Shown here: in pieces, positions 11,709-23,027 of the stretch
How positions within the stretch are numbered: the first letter of the stretch is position 1
How the letters are laid out: the number at the start of each line of letters is the position of its first letter
Source of the DNA: Alectoria sarmentosa
Taxonomy: Eukaryota; Ascomycota; Lecanoromycetes; Lecanorales; Parmeliaceae
DNA length: 64,000 bases
Direction of reading: 5' to 3'
NCBI GenBank assembly: GCA_009733775.1
Contig: WOGZ01000045.1
Coordinates: 62,001-126,000 of the forward strand
Program-made: the position numbers and the translations under genes
Notes under the pieces: model-generated
Databases searched by the model: none
The model's input: the letters and a program-made list of their open reading frames with translations, nothing else
What the model was told of the DNA's origin: nothing

Positions 11709-12915
11709 ATGGTATGTATAGCCGCGAGCATCGAACAAATATTGCAGCGGCTGAAGCGCCTACACTAAAGCGCCAAATCTTTGGTTTTTGGAGACAAGTG
11801 CTCTCACCACATCCTTTGGAGACGCTGTCGTACTTGCTCGGTGCCTTTGAAAGGCAGAATTTCGAGGGAAGCTCTTTTATCTTTCAGCAGAGTATTCAGA
11901 TGATGTTCCGAAGAGACCGAAAGAGAGCGCTGCATTTTGAAGGCTGTCTTCGTGTTCCGGGTCACCAAGCCTGGTTCAATCTCTATGCAATACATGGCCT
12001 CCAACGTCTTGAGCAATCCTCCGAATGGAAACGCAGTGAGGATATTGGAATCATTGTAGCCTGTGTCTTGACTTGGCAGACAGAAAGGCTGGCTCCATCT
12101 TACGGGAATGTCCAATTTTAACACACCGCAGCTCTGCGTTTCCGACTCGAGCAATTCACGGGCACCAGCCTTGGATCTCTTTGATGTCGCAGATGAGTCT
12201 GTATCCTCCGGTCATGATATGCGGTCCGTCTTCTTCCACGCAATCTCTCCCATCTGCAAAGCGGCGTCTTTTCTCCACCATCACACGGCTCGCAGCCGCA
12301 AGCACTCGTGAGTTTGTCAATCACGCATCAAGCCGAACTGTCAGTCGAGCAATTGTGAATAAGCCCATCTGATGGAGGAGTCAGCGTTTTCGGCGTGACC
12401 TCTGGCACAGCCCGCATCCCGCATCCCAGCTTGCACCTCCGCCTTCAGCCGCAGGCGTCTCGGATCCTACCTACGACCGTCGACCGCTAGCTCAAACATC
12501 CAGGCAGCCTTGTCATTTTGTGAACTACTGTTAGCACAGGGCACGCCCGTCAAGTTCAAGCGAAGGATTCTTTGACATCCGCTGAAGGCTGCTGACGGCG
12601 CATCCATGGAAAGCGGGATCCTGGAGGAGCGTGAACCTCTACGTTGATCCTTTCGACAGCGCCTTGTGATACCAAAGAAGTTCTCGAAGGAATATGGTAA
12701 GAAGTCGGGGGGCCTAGAGGTGGAGGGAACGAATCCTTTGGCTTGCGCCTCGAATCCAAGCGCCAATAATGCGGGTCTACAAAAGCTTCATGCTTTTCCA
12801 AAGATGAGAGCACAGATTCAGTTTTCTCTAATTGTATCCTGCTAGCTCTGACGCAATACACTCATCTGATTGCCAAACTTGTCTCTATACTAGTTCCATC
12901 TACGCATCATCCACG
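11709..12915. other. Spacer between ORC4 and the CAP-domain gene; no supported gene
   Basis: About 1.2 kb. ORFs of 100-138 codons occur on both strands (for example 11804-12154 minus and 12556-12861 minus), but they overlap each other, several lack ATG starts, and none shows a domain. The final ~200 bp should contain the promoter of the CAP gene. Confidence 0.45.
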
Positions 12916-13484
12916 ATGCCAGTCCAACAACCCCTCCAACGCGACTCCTCCAATCTCTCCCAAGACCAAACCAACGCACTGCAAACTCAGAACCAAGGTG
13001 TCTCCCTCCCCTCCCCTCCCTTCCCCCCCCTCAACACCATCACCACCCAGCTAACAATCCTCCAGCCCGCGAAGCCGCCAACGGCATCTCCGGCGCCGTC
13101 TCCCGCCCCGACCTAGTCTGGGATCCCAACCTCGCCAACGACGCCCAAAAATGGGCTAACGGCCTCGCCGCCGCCAACAACGGTCTCAACCACAGCACGG
13201 GCGACCAACGCCCCAACGAAGGCGAAAACCTGTACTGGGTCAGCGCCGGGGGGCAACTCGCGGACGCGGCACAGGCGTGGGTGAATGAGCAGAGTAATTA
13301 CAGCGGGGAGAAGATTGGGGACGGCAACTTTGAGGGTTATGGCCATTATACGCAGTGCATCTGGCCTACGACAACGGCTGTGGGGATGGCGAGCGCGGTG
13401 AGTAGCAGTGGGGCCAACTTTATTGTGGGACGATACTCACCTCCGGGAAATTATACTGGGACGAGCGCGTATACTGGGCAGTGA
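12916..13484 (+). CDS. CAP/PR-1-like (SCP domain) protein without signal peptide
   Basis: CAP superfamily (CRISP, antigen 5, PR-1) proteins bind sterols or other lipids in fungi and are usually secreted. Two exons, 12916-12997 and 13066-13484, with a C-rich 68-bp intron; the join gives NQAREAANGISGAVSRP in frame. CAP hallmarks are present: GENLYW, the repeated Trp/Asn-rich helix region (WANGLAAANNGLNHSTG), AQAWVNEQSNYS, GHYTQCIWPTT (the CAP signature GHYTQ-x-IW) and a C-terminal GRYSPPGNY. Length is 166 aa. The N-terminus MPVQQPLQRDSSNLSQDQ is hydrophilic, and the frame upstream of the ATG has no in-frame ATG, so no leader is visible. This resembles leaderless intracellular CAP proteins such as human GAPR-1 (GLIPR2), which sits on Golgi membranes; a missed upstream exon with a leader is the alternative. 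Confidence 0.88.
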
Positions 13485-14543
13485 TTCTGACTTCCTGGGA
13501 GTTCAAATGTGTCGAAGTGGTAAAGAGGGTGCAAATGTATCAAGGCCGAATTGATTGTAGCTTTGTCGTATGTTCCATTCATTATGTCAAATGCCATAAG
13601 CAAGACTATATATATCTTCAGCAGGAAATGATGAGAATCAGAAATTTGCTCGTAATCATTTTCCTAGGATCTCGTCTTGTGTCACACCACAATTGTGCGA
13701 AGAGAATGAGGAAAGCATCGAGTCCTAGATTCCTTTCAGCAAATTCAAGCCAAACGGGATTGCTGACGACAGAGCTGGGGTACCAAAGTGTGAGAACGCT
13801 GTGGCGGTCGTGAAGACCTTTTTTGAAGAAGAAAAAAAAGGCAAAGATTACGAACCTTTATACACCACCGCGCAAATCTCGTAGCTGAAGCTAGACAGCA
13901 TCCTCATAACCCGGGCCACGGTCTCATGTGAACCTAGGAAAAGGGGGGGTGTCCAATATGATGATCATTGAGCTTCTTTCTGGGTCACGAATGCAGAATC
14001 GAGGCACTGCTGGTGTGAAGACGACTGACATTTAGCGGATTTCCTCGAGGTTGAAACGAAATGGCCCCAACAATGTAGAGGGGTGAGCATTCAGGAATAG
14101 CACAACGCTGCGACGATATAATCCCTAGGAAAGGCCGCTATGTCCCAACGCAGTTGGAAGTTATGGTGGATCTCCCGTTCAGCTGTGAATCGTACAAAAT
14201 GAAAGGATGTTAAGGCACCTGGTTAGTTGTCCAACAAGTATGAGGGAGAAGTGTTGATGCGCAAAATGGCTGCATATCCATGGACGATGTTACTCTGTTC
14301 TGGTCACAAGGTAGGGGTTCATAGATCTAGAAGATAGCAATTTTTGACCTGTCCGAGAATGAGCAAGGAAGGCACGGCCCCCAATTCGTCCAATAGGAAA
14401 TTGCAACTTCAATGTGATTCCGAACAGTCGTAAAGAAGAAAGAATTCTGATTTTATAGTTCGGGCCTTTCGTTGAATAAGTAGCACGGCGCGTTTGTAAT
14501 ACATGTATAAATTCAAAAGGATATCACTACGTTTAATGTTGAC
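13485..14543. other. Spacer downstream of CAP gene and of the MFS gene; no gene seen
   Basis: Convergent spacer of about 1.06 kb. Contains an A-rich run near 13829-13841 and no ORF with features of a protein. Presumably both 3' ends. Confidence 0.5.
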
Positions 14544-16423
14544 TCATAGACTCGCCTTTCCCCTCGGCTCGAAGGGTAGTAGGACTGTAAGTAGTCCGGC
14601 AGCGATGAACAATGCCCCTGAAACGTAGACAGGCGCACTTGTCTCCAGGTTGGCATAGATCGCTATGATCGGAGCCATTATTCCGAACACTCTGTTTGCA
14701 GTCGCAGTGGAGGCGTTCCCAGTGCCTCTGTCTTTGGTTGCGAATATCTCAGGGGTATACGCATAAAGCACCGCGTACATAATATTACTCATGAAGCTGT
14801 AGGCACAATTCCAGCCCAACAATGCGTTGGATGTTACAGCAGTGGTGGAACAGTATAGGAATACGCCTGTCATCGCTGTCGACAGAGCCAGGGCACCTTT
14901 TCGACCGAATCGAGGAATTTCAACTAGCACACCGCCGACCAGAGCCCCTGGTATACCAAGAACGGCGATGATGGTGGAGTTGCGGAAGGTGATGTATGTC
15001 GAGCCATCGCCGAACTCTGCTCCACGCGTTGCCTGGATATCTACACGGTATTGGAGTCAGTGTTTCTACTTCGAGACGACGTTTGAATTGCATGACATGT
15101 CTGAGAAGATTTTCAGGCGGCAGACTTGATTTATGGCTCCCACAACAGGTCTTCAGCCTCAAGTCAGGCTTCTCAAAGGGAAAGAATCGCTCCGAGAGGG
15201 TACTTACAGGGAAGAAAAGCGTTGTACAAGGGGAATCCCAGACCAATGAGAGCCCAGATAAGTATGATCAATGATGTTGACCATGCTAATTTTGGGCTTG
15301 CGAAAAGCGCGCGTAGGTGCGTGAAATTGACCTTCTCAAGCTTACGCTTCAAGGCAGCGCTGGCGTCTATTCCTTGTTGGCCTGCTTGATCAAATGCCTC
15401 CAAATCCGCCAAAGTCAGGTTCGTTGCCTTGCCGTTGATCCTTGCCACCTCATGCACAACGCGGACTGCTTCCTCATCCCTCCCTCGGCCCATCAAGTAC
15501 TTTGGCGATTCATAAAGTGTGAAGAAAAAGAATCGACAGCAAAACATGATCATAGCGAGAAGCCCCATGGCAATCATGAACCATCTCCATCCGAAATTCT
15601 CAGATCTCGTGCACGTTGTAGCCGTCTCTTGACAGGTATGATAGCCGAGCAAAGGCCAGGCGATCAGGTTCGCCAGGAGCTGAGCAAAAGCCCAGAAGAC
15701 CGAGAGAACTGTAAGAAGGTATTGATGGGACCCTGGTAGGAATTCGAGAAAGATGGCAGAATCTACCGGCAGGTTTCCTCCGACGCCGACACTCCATAAA
15801 GCTGCAAAGCAACCAATTGCAGCGAAGTTGGGCGAACCGGCTGCGATGAGGCCGAAGACAGAGGTAATGCCGATTGTAAGATTGAATGCCCATCGGCGGC
15901 CGAAGAGATCGCCTGCAGACTTTAGTCATGTTTTGGTCACGCTGTGGTACCCGCGACGTACATCCAAAGCCCCAAAATATCGCACCCACGAGTAGCCCAA
16001 TATTCTGTGACAACGAAAGGAGTGGCGGTTTCGAAGGCGAAAATTCGCTTTTGATTGCAGGAAGGATCAAGGACGTAACAATGGGCCAAAGGTTATCACT
16101 CGCCCAGCCGAATCCTAGTCAGCGAATCAGCCTGTCCGTTCCAAGCCAAGAATTGAGTCCAGGACTCCGACAGCTCTTTCATGCAGAAAGGTATACGAAC
16201 CCCCGACGACGACGAATAGCTGCCACTGGTACCGACCCATGCCAATTTCCTGTATCGCACTGTTCAATATCTGCGCTTTACCCTCGTACACCGGATCGAT
16301 GGAACCCTTGAGTAAGGTAGGCACGAGTACTTGTTCATTTGGGAGCCCGTTACTCAAGCTAGGCGTCGAATGCACACTGGCGGCGCCTTTGGACTTGGAG
16401 TCGGGCTCCATCTTGTCATCCAT
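14544..16423 (-). CDS. MFS transporter of the SV2/NiaP-like (sugar/phosphate-type) group
   Basis: Polytopic plasma- or vacuole-membrane transporter of the major facilitator superfamily; substrate unknown. Exons (minus strand) are 16423-16201, 16114-15962, 15912-15208 and 15040-14544, giving 525 aa in perfect frame; introns are 86, 49 and 167 bp. Sequence signs: IQEIGMGRYQWQLFVVVG then GFGWASDNLWP across intron 1, the MFS loop DLFGRRWAFN after TM2, a membrane-rich N-half, the mid-loop LYESPKYLMGRGRDEEAVRV, and RFGRKGALALS plus DRGTGNASTATANRVFGIMA in the C-half. These blocks are typical of the SVOP/NiaP-like fungal family. The hydrophilic N-terminus MDDKMEPDSKSKGAA is cytosolic. Synaptic-vesicle-like fungal MFS members include inorganic phosphate, nicotinate and aromatic acid carriers, so a substrate cannot be assigned. 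Confidence 0.92.
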
Positions 16424-16874
16424 GTTTCTTTAGAAAGGAGAGACTGACACTCAATAGGTTTGTAAAGACCTGCATCCGCGAGACAAAAGAATGATAACTC
16501 GACTACGGAAGAGAGAAATGAGATTGCAGGTCAATGTATTGAGGATACTGACATGCTTCGATTCAACAGACAGAACGGTTGTGTAGAAGCACGACATGAA
16601 GCCAGGGACTGGTGTGACAGGTCCTCTGCACCGTGGTACCATGATAGCGTGATACCATGGCCCCCCACTATGTACGTCTTCGATTGCACCATTGAGCGCC
16701 ATTGAGTGCCCACAGTCGTTATCTTCTCATCTTCTCCGGCCACTGTACATGCAGCACTAGCGCATGATGGGCTGTTTTGGCAGCTGCATATTGGGATTAG
16801 GTGTGCATAATGCATGATGATTGGACAATCGAGGGAAAGATTGTTAAGCTGCATTGCCATTCGTAAGCAGTAGG
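16424..16874. other. Upstream region of the MFS gene, before the transposon
   Basis: About 450 bp of probable promoter of the minus-strand transporter. No gene seen. The transposon inserted about 450 bp upstream of its start codon. Confidence 0.5.
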
Positions 16875-16875
16875 T

Positions 16876-16900
16876 ACAGTCGACGCTCGCTATAACGGAA
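16876..16900 (+). repeat. Left terminal inverted repeat of Fot1-like element
   Basis: 25 nt including the terminal A of the TA target site; exact reverse complement of 18866-18890. The inner half TCGCTATAACGGAA is the complement of the subterminal unit. Confidence 0.93.
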
Positions 16901-18889
16901 CGACAAAATCATCTATGTCATTCCGTTATAGCGAGATTCCGTTATAGCGAAAGTACGCTAGTAAATAACTCTAGCCCTACATATAAAAAATCGCTTGATA
17001 GCCATCATATCCATTTATTTCGCTCCCAATCAACTGTTCAAACTATTTTATTATAATGCAATAGTTTTACGGAATTATAACTCGCGTTCACGTCTTCGTA
17101 AAGTTTTCGCAAAAATTACGTCTTCATGTTTTTATTATTCTTTATATGTTTAAAGAATCTTTAATATTAAAAAGGCCTTCGCAATCGACATCGAGGTTAT
17201 CTTTTTTATTACTTTTTTATTTGATTCAATGACACGTTTCTCATCAAAACGAGTGATGATAATTTCAAATGCATTCTCTTTTTGATCATTAATCGCTTTT
17301 ATGATTGAATTTAAAAAGTTTTAAATGTTTATTCGCTCACGAATCTGCTCTTAACCTTTCATTTTTATTATATTAATAATAATAACAATTATAATCTTTC
17401 GAGATTTAAATCATTCATCATCGACGATAAATTTTAAAGATTTTATTTCAAATTAATTGTAAATCTGCGAGCGTACTCAACAGTTACGTATTGTGTTTAT
17501 AAAAACGTGATTCTTTCAAATTAATATTCTTCATTTGATTGCACGTAAAACATATATAAAGGTCTTAAGATTCTCGTTTGTATCGAATGTGTTAATTATA
17601 TATCAAACAAATTGACGTCGCATATGAGTCTTTCAATTCTAAATGATATCTTGATTTAATGATTAATATAAAAAAATCGCATTTGAAGATAATCACAATA
17701 CAATTATTCATTTCAATTTTTTTATAACGATGTTATTATGAAATATAATTCATTTTAACTCGTGAGCGTTGAAATTGTTTATTAATAATAATGTGAAACG
17801 CTTTATAAGATTGTCGAATCATTAAAAATATTTCTTTATAATATTATTAATCATTTAAATTATAATATTATGCCTTTAAAAAGTTTTAAATGTTTTTAAG
17901 TCGTGAATATTTATTATTCGAAAATATAATAATCAAGCTGCTTTGTTTATACAAAAGAAATATAAATAAATAATTATTTTTTGAAGACGAAATAATTTGA
18001 AAACTCATCGATGAATCAAATAAAAAGTTTTCGAGATTTTATAACATTATAAGTTAATATAATCGTGACACGTATCTTTTTTATCTTTTAATCATTCACA
18101 CACTTTATATTAAAACTTTTATCAAATATCATCTTTCAAAAATAATTCGTTTCGTTTATATTAAAGCAATTTTTAAGATTATATAATTAATTAATATCGC
18201 GAATTTCAATCATAATTTCAATAATATATTCGTTACGATTAATAAATGCAATTTTATCGTGCTAATTTCGTTAATGAATATTATATTTATTCTTGAATTT
18301 GTTTAATCAATCGTTTAAAAACTTCGATGAATTTATATTTTGATAGCATAATAGACGTTTTCAAAAGACCTTGATTTTATCATAAAGTATTTCGCTTATA
18401 AATGTGTTATTATTAATTTTATAACGTTACACTTATTTAAAAAGAGCCTTTTCAAAAATCGTTTAATTGATTATTATCATATGAGTCTTATTCTTTCATT
18501 TAATAACGGGCGTTTCATCAAGATAAATGAATTTTTAAATAAAAATCTCGCTGCAAATAGAATTGTTAAGAGAATATTTATATTTTTATTATTATTAATG
18601 AAAACAAGTCTCAAAAGATTGTTTTTCGTTGAAATCGTTTTTATATTAAACTTATAAGATTTTTCTTTGATTGTTTTTGATAATTTTACGACGTTTTTTT
18701 GTAGATAAGAAACCTTTTATAGGCCTTGAAGGATTAAAAAACATTTCGTTAATGTGAAGAAATAATTCCGTTATGTAGTTATAACGAGAGATTCCGTTAT
18801 TTGTATATGATTTAGGTGAAATCTGCGGATTATTTCCGCTATAGCGAGATTTCCGTTATGCCGAATTCCGTTATAGCGAGCGTCGACTG
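16877..18889. mobile_element. Decayed Fot1/pogo-like DNA transposon with perfect TIRs, RIP-like
   Basis: A 2,013-bp block bounded by perfect inverted repeats and flanked by TA on both sides (16875-16876 and 18890-18891), the target duplication of Tc1/mariner-class elements. The end sequence CAGTCGACGCTCGCTATAAC resembles Fot1/pogo TIRs. The interior is extremely AT-rich compared with both flanks and has no ORF of 60 codons on either strand. CpA/TpG dinucleotides look sparse while CpG persists, the pattern left by repeat-induced point mutation (C to T at CpA). Subterminal copies of TTCCGTTATAGCGA occur at both ends. The transposase gene is therefore destroyed and not identifiable; class assignment rests on the ends only. 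Confidence 0.88.
16921..16950 (+). repeat. Subterminal repeats of the Fot1-like element, left end
   Basis: Two direct copies of TTCCGTTATAGCGA (16921-16934 and 16937-16950), inverted relative to the left TIR so that the end can fold into a hairpin. At the right end near-copies lie at 18834-18847 (one C), 18851-18864 (one change) and 18866-18879. Possible transposase binding sites. Confidence 0.8.
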
Positions 18890-18890
18890 T
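18866..18890 (-). repeat. Right terminal inverted repeat of Fot1-like element
   Basis: 25 nt, exact reverse complement of 16876-16900, ending in GCGTCGACTGT and followed by A that completes the TA duplication. Confidence 0.93.
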
Positions 18891-19215
18891 AGGTAGTTGA
18901 AAGTATGCAAGGTAAGTTGGAAGAGGAAAAGATCAGATGATCATGAGATGCACCTTTTCTGCCAAGCTTTTAGCTTGAAAGATTACCTAATATTGTGACA
19001 CTTTTTCGGCTTTTGGAAGAACAATGATCCGTCTCATCACATGTCAATAGTCTCTTGTCTCTCTCTCTGTGTCTAGTGGTTATCGACAATAACAATGCAT
19101 TATGGTGTAAATACTGAATACTGAATACCCCTGGTCGATACGCTATAGAATAAGAGTACCCCTTCAATTTTGTCCTTCCCTGCTGCACCCGTATGAAATA
19201 CCTAATTGCCCCAAA

Positions 19216-19869
19216 ATGGCAGAATCAAAACCCTCTGCTATCACCCTCGCCCAGAAGTTCGTCGAGGCAATGCTTACAGACAGTCATGATCATGGCTTCG
19301 ACTACAACCTCTGCAAAGCTATGACCGTGGTCTCAGCGTCACTGACACCCAAACCCCGAGCCGTGACCCGCCTCACCGTCACTCTTGCCATGTGCAACAT
19401 TTCTGGCACTTTACATGGAGGTGCGATCAGTACGTTGTTCGATGTCTGTACTACCGTGGCTTTAGCAACTGCGAGGAGAAAAGGATACGTGAGCTACTTC
19501 CTCAGCCCCTTTGTTTTCTATTTCATACCTGACTTGATGTTGAAAAGGGAATCGCTGACGGAAGAACTTGCAGTGGGAGATGGCTGGTGTGACAAGAACT
19601 CTCAGCACTACATGTCTTTCCCCAGGGTTCCCGGGGGATGAGATCGAGATTGAGGCAGAGGTCGCGCAGATTGGGAAGAAGCTTGGTAAGTGAGAGAGAG
19701 AAACATCGAGACTCTTTTTGATAATCTTGTTAATCAGTCCTCGTTAATAGCCCACATTCTTGCTAAGATGACGCTGGTGTCGAATGGCAAGCTATTAGCG
19801 ACCGGGGTACATGATAAGGCGAATATTGACCGCCCAGCTGCGATGTCTGGTCAAACTTCGAAATTGTGA
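19216..19869 (+). CDS. Hotdog-fold (PaaI/ACOT13-like) acyl-CoA thioesterase
   Basis: Predicted to hydrolyse acyl-CoA or related thioesters. Exons 19216-19488, 19574-19685 and 19751-19869 give 167 aa with exact frame closure; introns are 85 and 65 bp. The signature GTLHGGAISTLFDVCTTVAL is the 4HBT motif, with catalytic Asp at HGG-x7-D. Downstream strands (GVTRTLSTTCLSP, GDEIEIEAEVAQIGKKLAHI, GKLLATGVHDK) match the ACOT13-like family in order. No signal peptide is seen; the N-terminus MAESKPSAITLAQKF may be cytosolic or weakly mitochondrial. It lies about 330 bp downstream of the transposon's right end, so that element forms part of its upstream region. Confidence 0.92.
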
Positions 19870-20890
19870 AAGAAGGAATCTCACAAGTGCACACATTCAG
19901 CATGGGTGGAGTGCTAGTGTCTTCGCGGATGCGGTTGGCCCAACGCCCAAATGCAGAATCTATGAACAAGGGAAGAAGCCAGACATTAGATGAACGTGAA
20001 ATGTTCAACATTCGAAGGTATGTCCATCTACAAAAAGAGGAGTAAGATATTACATGGACGTGGAGGGAACCATACCCAAATACGACGGAACATAAGTCAC
20101 CAGAGAGTCAGCTCGCGCGGGTTCTCAAGGGTCTGATAGCCAAGAAACGGGTGGCTCTGATAGACTGATGGTCACAGAATCATCTGCGAAAGCTGTGTGA
20201 CGGGGGATAAGTGATATGACGTGAGCCTAGATTCAGGGGCATGTGCAAAATGGACAACCCTGAGTTTGCACGGAATTGAAGATCTGGTAGAGTTCCCAAA
20301 ATCCAAGTAAGCATACGAGTCTCAAATGTATATTCTCGTGATGCTGACATCTGACAGGTTGGTTCGGCTTCTACGAGCAACATGAATGTTTAGGATACAG
20401 CCTGGAAGTACCATGACAATTCTGTTGACCTCCACAATCACCAGTACAATACTATCTATATGCATTTGCCCTCTCGGGCGGGCACAAACCTGTCTCCACT
20501 GAAAGATATCTCCATGATTTAATCCCATCAGCACACTATACCAAACAGTCGCATCCAACGCATGACACTCCAAGACGTCCTAACCCATCCCCACAGCCCT
20601 CGTTCGGACGCGTATCGAAATCAAAATGCGCTGTGCTCACAATATCAACTACACCGCCATTGGTACTAGAGCACCTATTTGGGCTGCTACTACGAGTAGT
20701 CCTATAAAGAAAACTGACACAGTCCATCTTGTCATCGCCTTTTATCCAATTATTTACCGTATTTACCTATCAGACAGCCTTTTCCTATTGCGTCAGCAGG
20801 CTGCAAGCTGTTTCAGACTTTCAGAGTCTATAGGGTCCATAGATTCATAACCGATTCTCGTAACATAATCCATCTCCCACTTCTTCCATC
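19870..20890. other. Spacer after thioesterase; no gene seen
   Basis: About 1 kb. Short ORFs on the minus strand (20180-20383, 20322-20573) have no domains and conflict with each other. Confidence 0.45.
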
Positions 20891-21331
20891 ATGAGCTCCA
20901 ATAACACCGCCTCTTGCGCGAAACGCAAGCAACACCCCAGCATCCAAAAGTACAGCCAATACGCCCAATACGCCCAATACGAAGGCAAATTCCGGCCCAG
21001 GAACCGTGACAGTACGGAAGCCCTCATTCGAACGGGCTCATGCGAACTTCAACAAAGCATTGGAGGCGTGGGCGAGACGCCCAAGGTCAATGGCGGCTTC
21101 CATGATTCCTCGAAGCGCAAGGACGGGAAGAGTGGGACCGAGGATCACCTGAATGTTGAGTACGAGGGCAGGCAATGGCATGTAGGGCGCGATGGCAGTC
21201 ACTCGGTCGTTGGCGATGAGGGTCTGGAAAGCTATCCTGGGGAGGAGCAGTACGCGAGGAAAGAGACCCATGTGAAGAGGGAGAGTGAGGGGGGTGGGAT
21301 TTTCAATACTCGGAAGGCCAATGCAGAGTGA
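20891..21331 (+). CDS. Hypothetical hydrophilic protein, 146 aa
   Basis: Single ATG-to-stop frame of 146 codons, not recognised. It starts MSSNNTASCAKRKQHP, contains a short QYAQYAQY repeat encoded by an AATACGCCC triplication near 20957-20981, and is rich in Gly, Glu, Lys and Arg without hydrophobic segments; probably soluble or disordered. The ATG context (CATCATGAG) is acceptable. The opposite strand also has a long open frame over the same bases (21038-21475), but it begins only with TTG. Reality of the gene rests on ORF length and composition alone. Confidence 0.4.
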   Translation: MSSNNTASCAKRKQHPSIQKYSQYAQYAQYEGKFRPRNRDSTEALIRTGSCELQQSIGGVGETPKVNGGFHDSSKRKDGKSGTEDHLNVEYEGRQWHVGRDGSHSVVGDEGLESYPGEEQYARKETHVKRESEGGGIFNTRKANAE

Positions 21332-21571
21332 CTTCCAAATGGCCTCATTCTCCGGAAAGTATCTGGGCATCAGATCAGGTCTATGGTAGGTAGTGTGTAT
21401 CGAGGATTCTAAAGCCGACTGCTGGATCCGGCGAGAAATATTTGAAAGTTCATTGGCATTTCGTACTTGACCCAAGGCAATGAAACCACTTGCACAGCGC
21501 TAGTCACAGTGTTTGATTGGTATACTAGTCAAGACCACGTACAGGACAGATTTGACAGCGAGAGGATCTGT

Positions 21572-22054
21572 TCACAAAGGAAGCATTGGCAGGTTCGGTG
21601 TACGGCCATGTTTGACCCAAAACACCATCTTCATGCAACAACCACGGTGGTGAGGTTCGATGCCGCTCCTGGCCCACCGTTGTAGGCGTTTAGAGGGTGC
21701 CTTAGAAGAAGCTTCTGGTTGACGACGCCAGAGTGGACAACATTGTTCCTCGCCTGAGATGAGATGAGATGAGACTCGATTCCTCAAACACAGGTCTCGA
21801 AACATGTCTTGCGAGTCTAAGAATGGCATCATACCAAAAGGAATGACTTGGAAAGCAGATCCGCGACAGTCTTGACCAATGTCCAATGCAGCGCCAGTAT
21901 TGCCCTGCCAGTCAGCGTTATCACTGTCGCTGCCACCATATGGGCTTAAAAGGGTTTTCGTCGCCGTTTCAGCTCCCATTGTTTGTGTACAGATGCTGCT
22001 CGCCAAGAGCGCGAATGAGATTAAGCGCATAGCGAGCTGGTAGGAATCTACCAT
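21572..22054 (-). CDS. Doubtful ORF with signal-peptide-like N-terminus
   Basis: ATG frames at 22054 and 22030 on the minus strand. From the second ATG the protein starts MRLISFALLASSICTQTMGA, which reads as a signal peptide with possible cleavage near TMGA-E, followed by a short ETATKTLLSPYGGSDSDNADW segment like those of small secreted fungal proteins. The later part is Arg- and Cys-rich and of low quality. An intron (donor GTATGA near 21839, acceptor after repeated CTCAT) may remove part of it. No family recognised. It could be a small secreted protein or a chance ORF. Confidence 0.33.
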   Translation of the reverse strand: MVDSYQLAMRLISFALLASSICTQTMGAETATKTLLSPYGGSDSDNADWQGNTGAALDIGQDCRGSAFQVIPFGMMPFLDSQDMFRDLCLRNRVSSHLISGEEQCCPLWRRQPEASSKAPSKRLQRWARSGIEPHHRGCCMKMVFWVKHGRTPNLPMLPL

Positions 22055-23027
22055 TCTCGAGGTGATTTGTAGCGGTGAAAATGATCAATTTGCAATTAAA
22101 GATATATATGCGGTCCTGCTACTTGGTAACAGAAGGGAACATGTAGATTTCAAGTGATGCTGGCCTCAACTCGAAGATGATGAATTTTAGAATGAAGGAG
22201 GACTTTGATATATTGATATACTCTAGAGAGAAAATCAACGGGAAACAGTCCGGCGCATCTAAGCCCAAGCTCGGGCCATCTTTGCCTACAATACCCAATA
22301 ACCGTGCAACCCCCTAAAAGCTGAGATCAACCATGCATGACTTCTGTGTCACCGTAGCCGAGTAAAAATCTATCAGACTAAGTGGCACACGTCTCGATTT
22401 GACAGGTGAAGCAACGGATCACTGAAGGACTGAGGAGGCGTCGACGCAAATCATTTGCCGTGTTGGAGCAGATCGAACGGTGAGGTAAAACGAGAAAAGG
22501 ATCCTTCAAATTTGGGCTCAAAGATCCGGCTTTCCTCTGTGAGATTCGAAAGAATGTGACAGGTAGAAGGCATCGCCTTTGGCCTTTAATGAGCGACGAG
22601 TGGGACCCCTGGTCCCTTCCACGTGACATATCCACGAAGCAGCGTTAGGCTGGAGATACGAAGCTGCATGTGAAGCGGTAAAGAACTCCCTTCCAAGCAA
22701 GGTGGAGACGTGGCACGGTCCGGTGTCGTTCAAAACCCATACCAGTTGTCCAAAGAGGGTTCGGAAAGGAAACGTTGAAGTACTTGGCATGTGGTGCGAG
22801 ACCGGACGAGTCTCCTACCTCGTGAACTTCATTTCATATGCTCAAGAATGGTCGTGGCCAGTCTTTGAAAAGTGCCAGTATGCTGTCACAGACTGCCATG
22901 TCGCTTCGATGCACCAACTTTGTGCCGCAAACCCTAGAAGGCTGAGAATTTGCATGTTAAATTCGTCGTCGCATATCTAAGATCACAACACCGTCCCGAA
23001 CGCATGCTACGTAGGACTGCCACGGTT
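22055..23027. other. Spacer; no gene seen
   Basis: About 970 bp with only short conflicting ORFs. Probably promoter of the doubtful ORF on one side and the 3' end of the Cue1-like gene on the other. Confidence 0.45.

Noticed and set aside
11804..12154. 116-codon minus-strand ORF and an overlapping plus-strand ORF after ORC4
   Set aside because: Mutually overlapping, no domain, no good start; probably ORC4 3' region.
12556..12861. Minus-strand ORF reading EKHEAFVDPHYWRLDSRRKP
   Set aside because: Looks protein-like over a short part but has only a GTG start and no joining exon; overlaps the CAP gene promoter.
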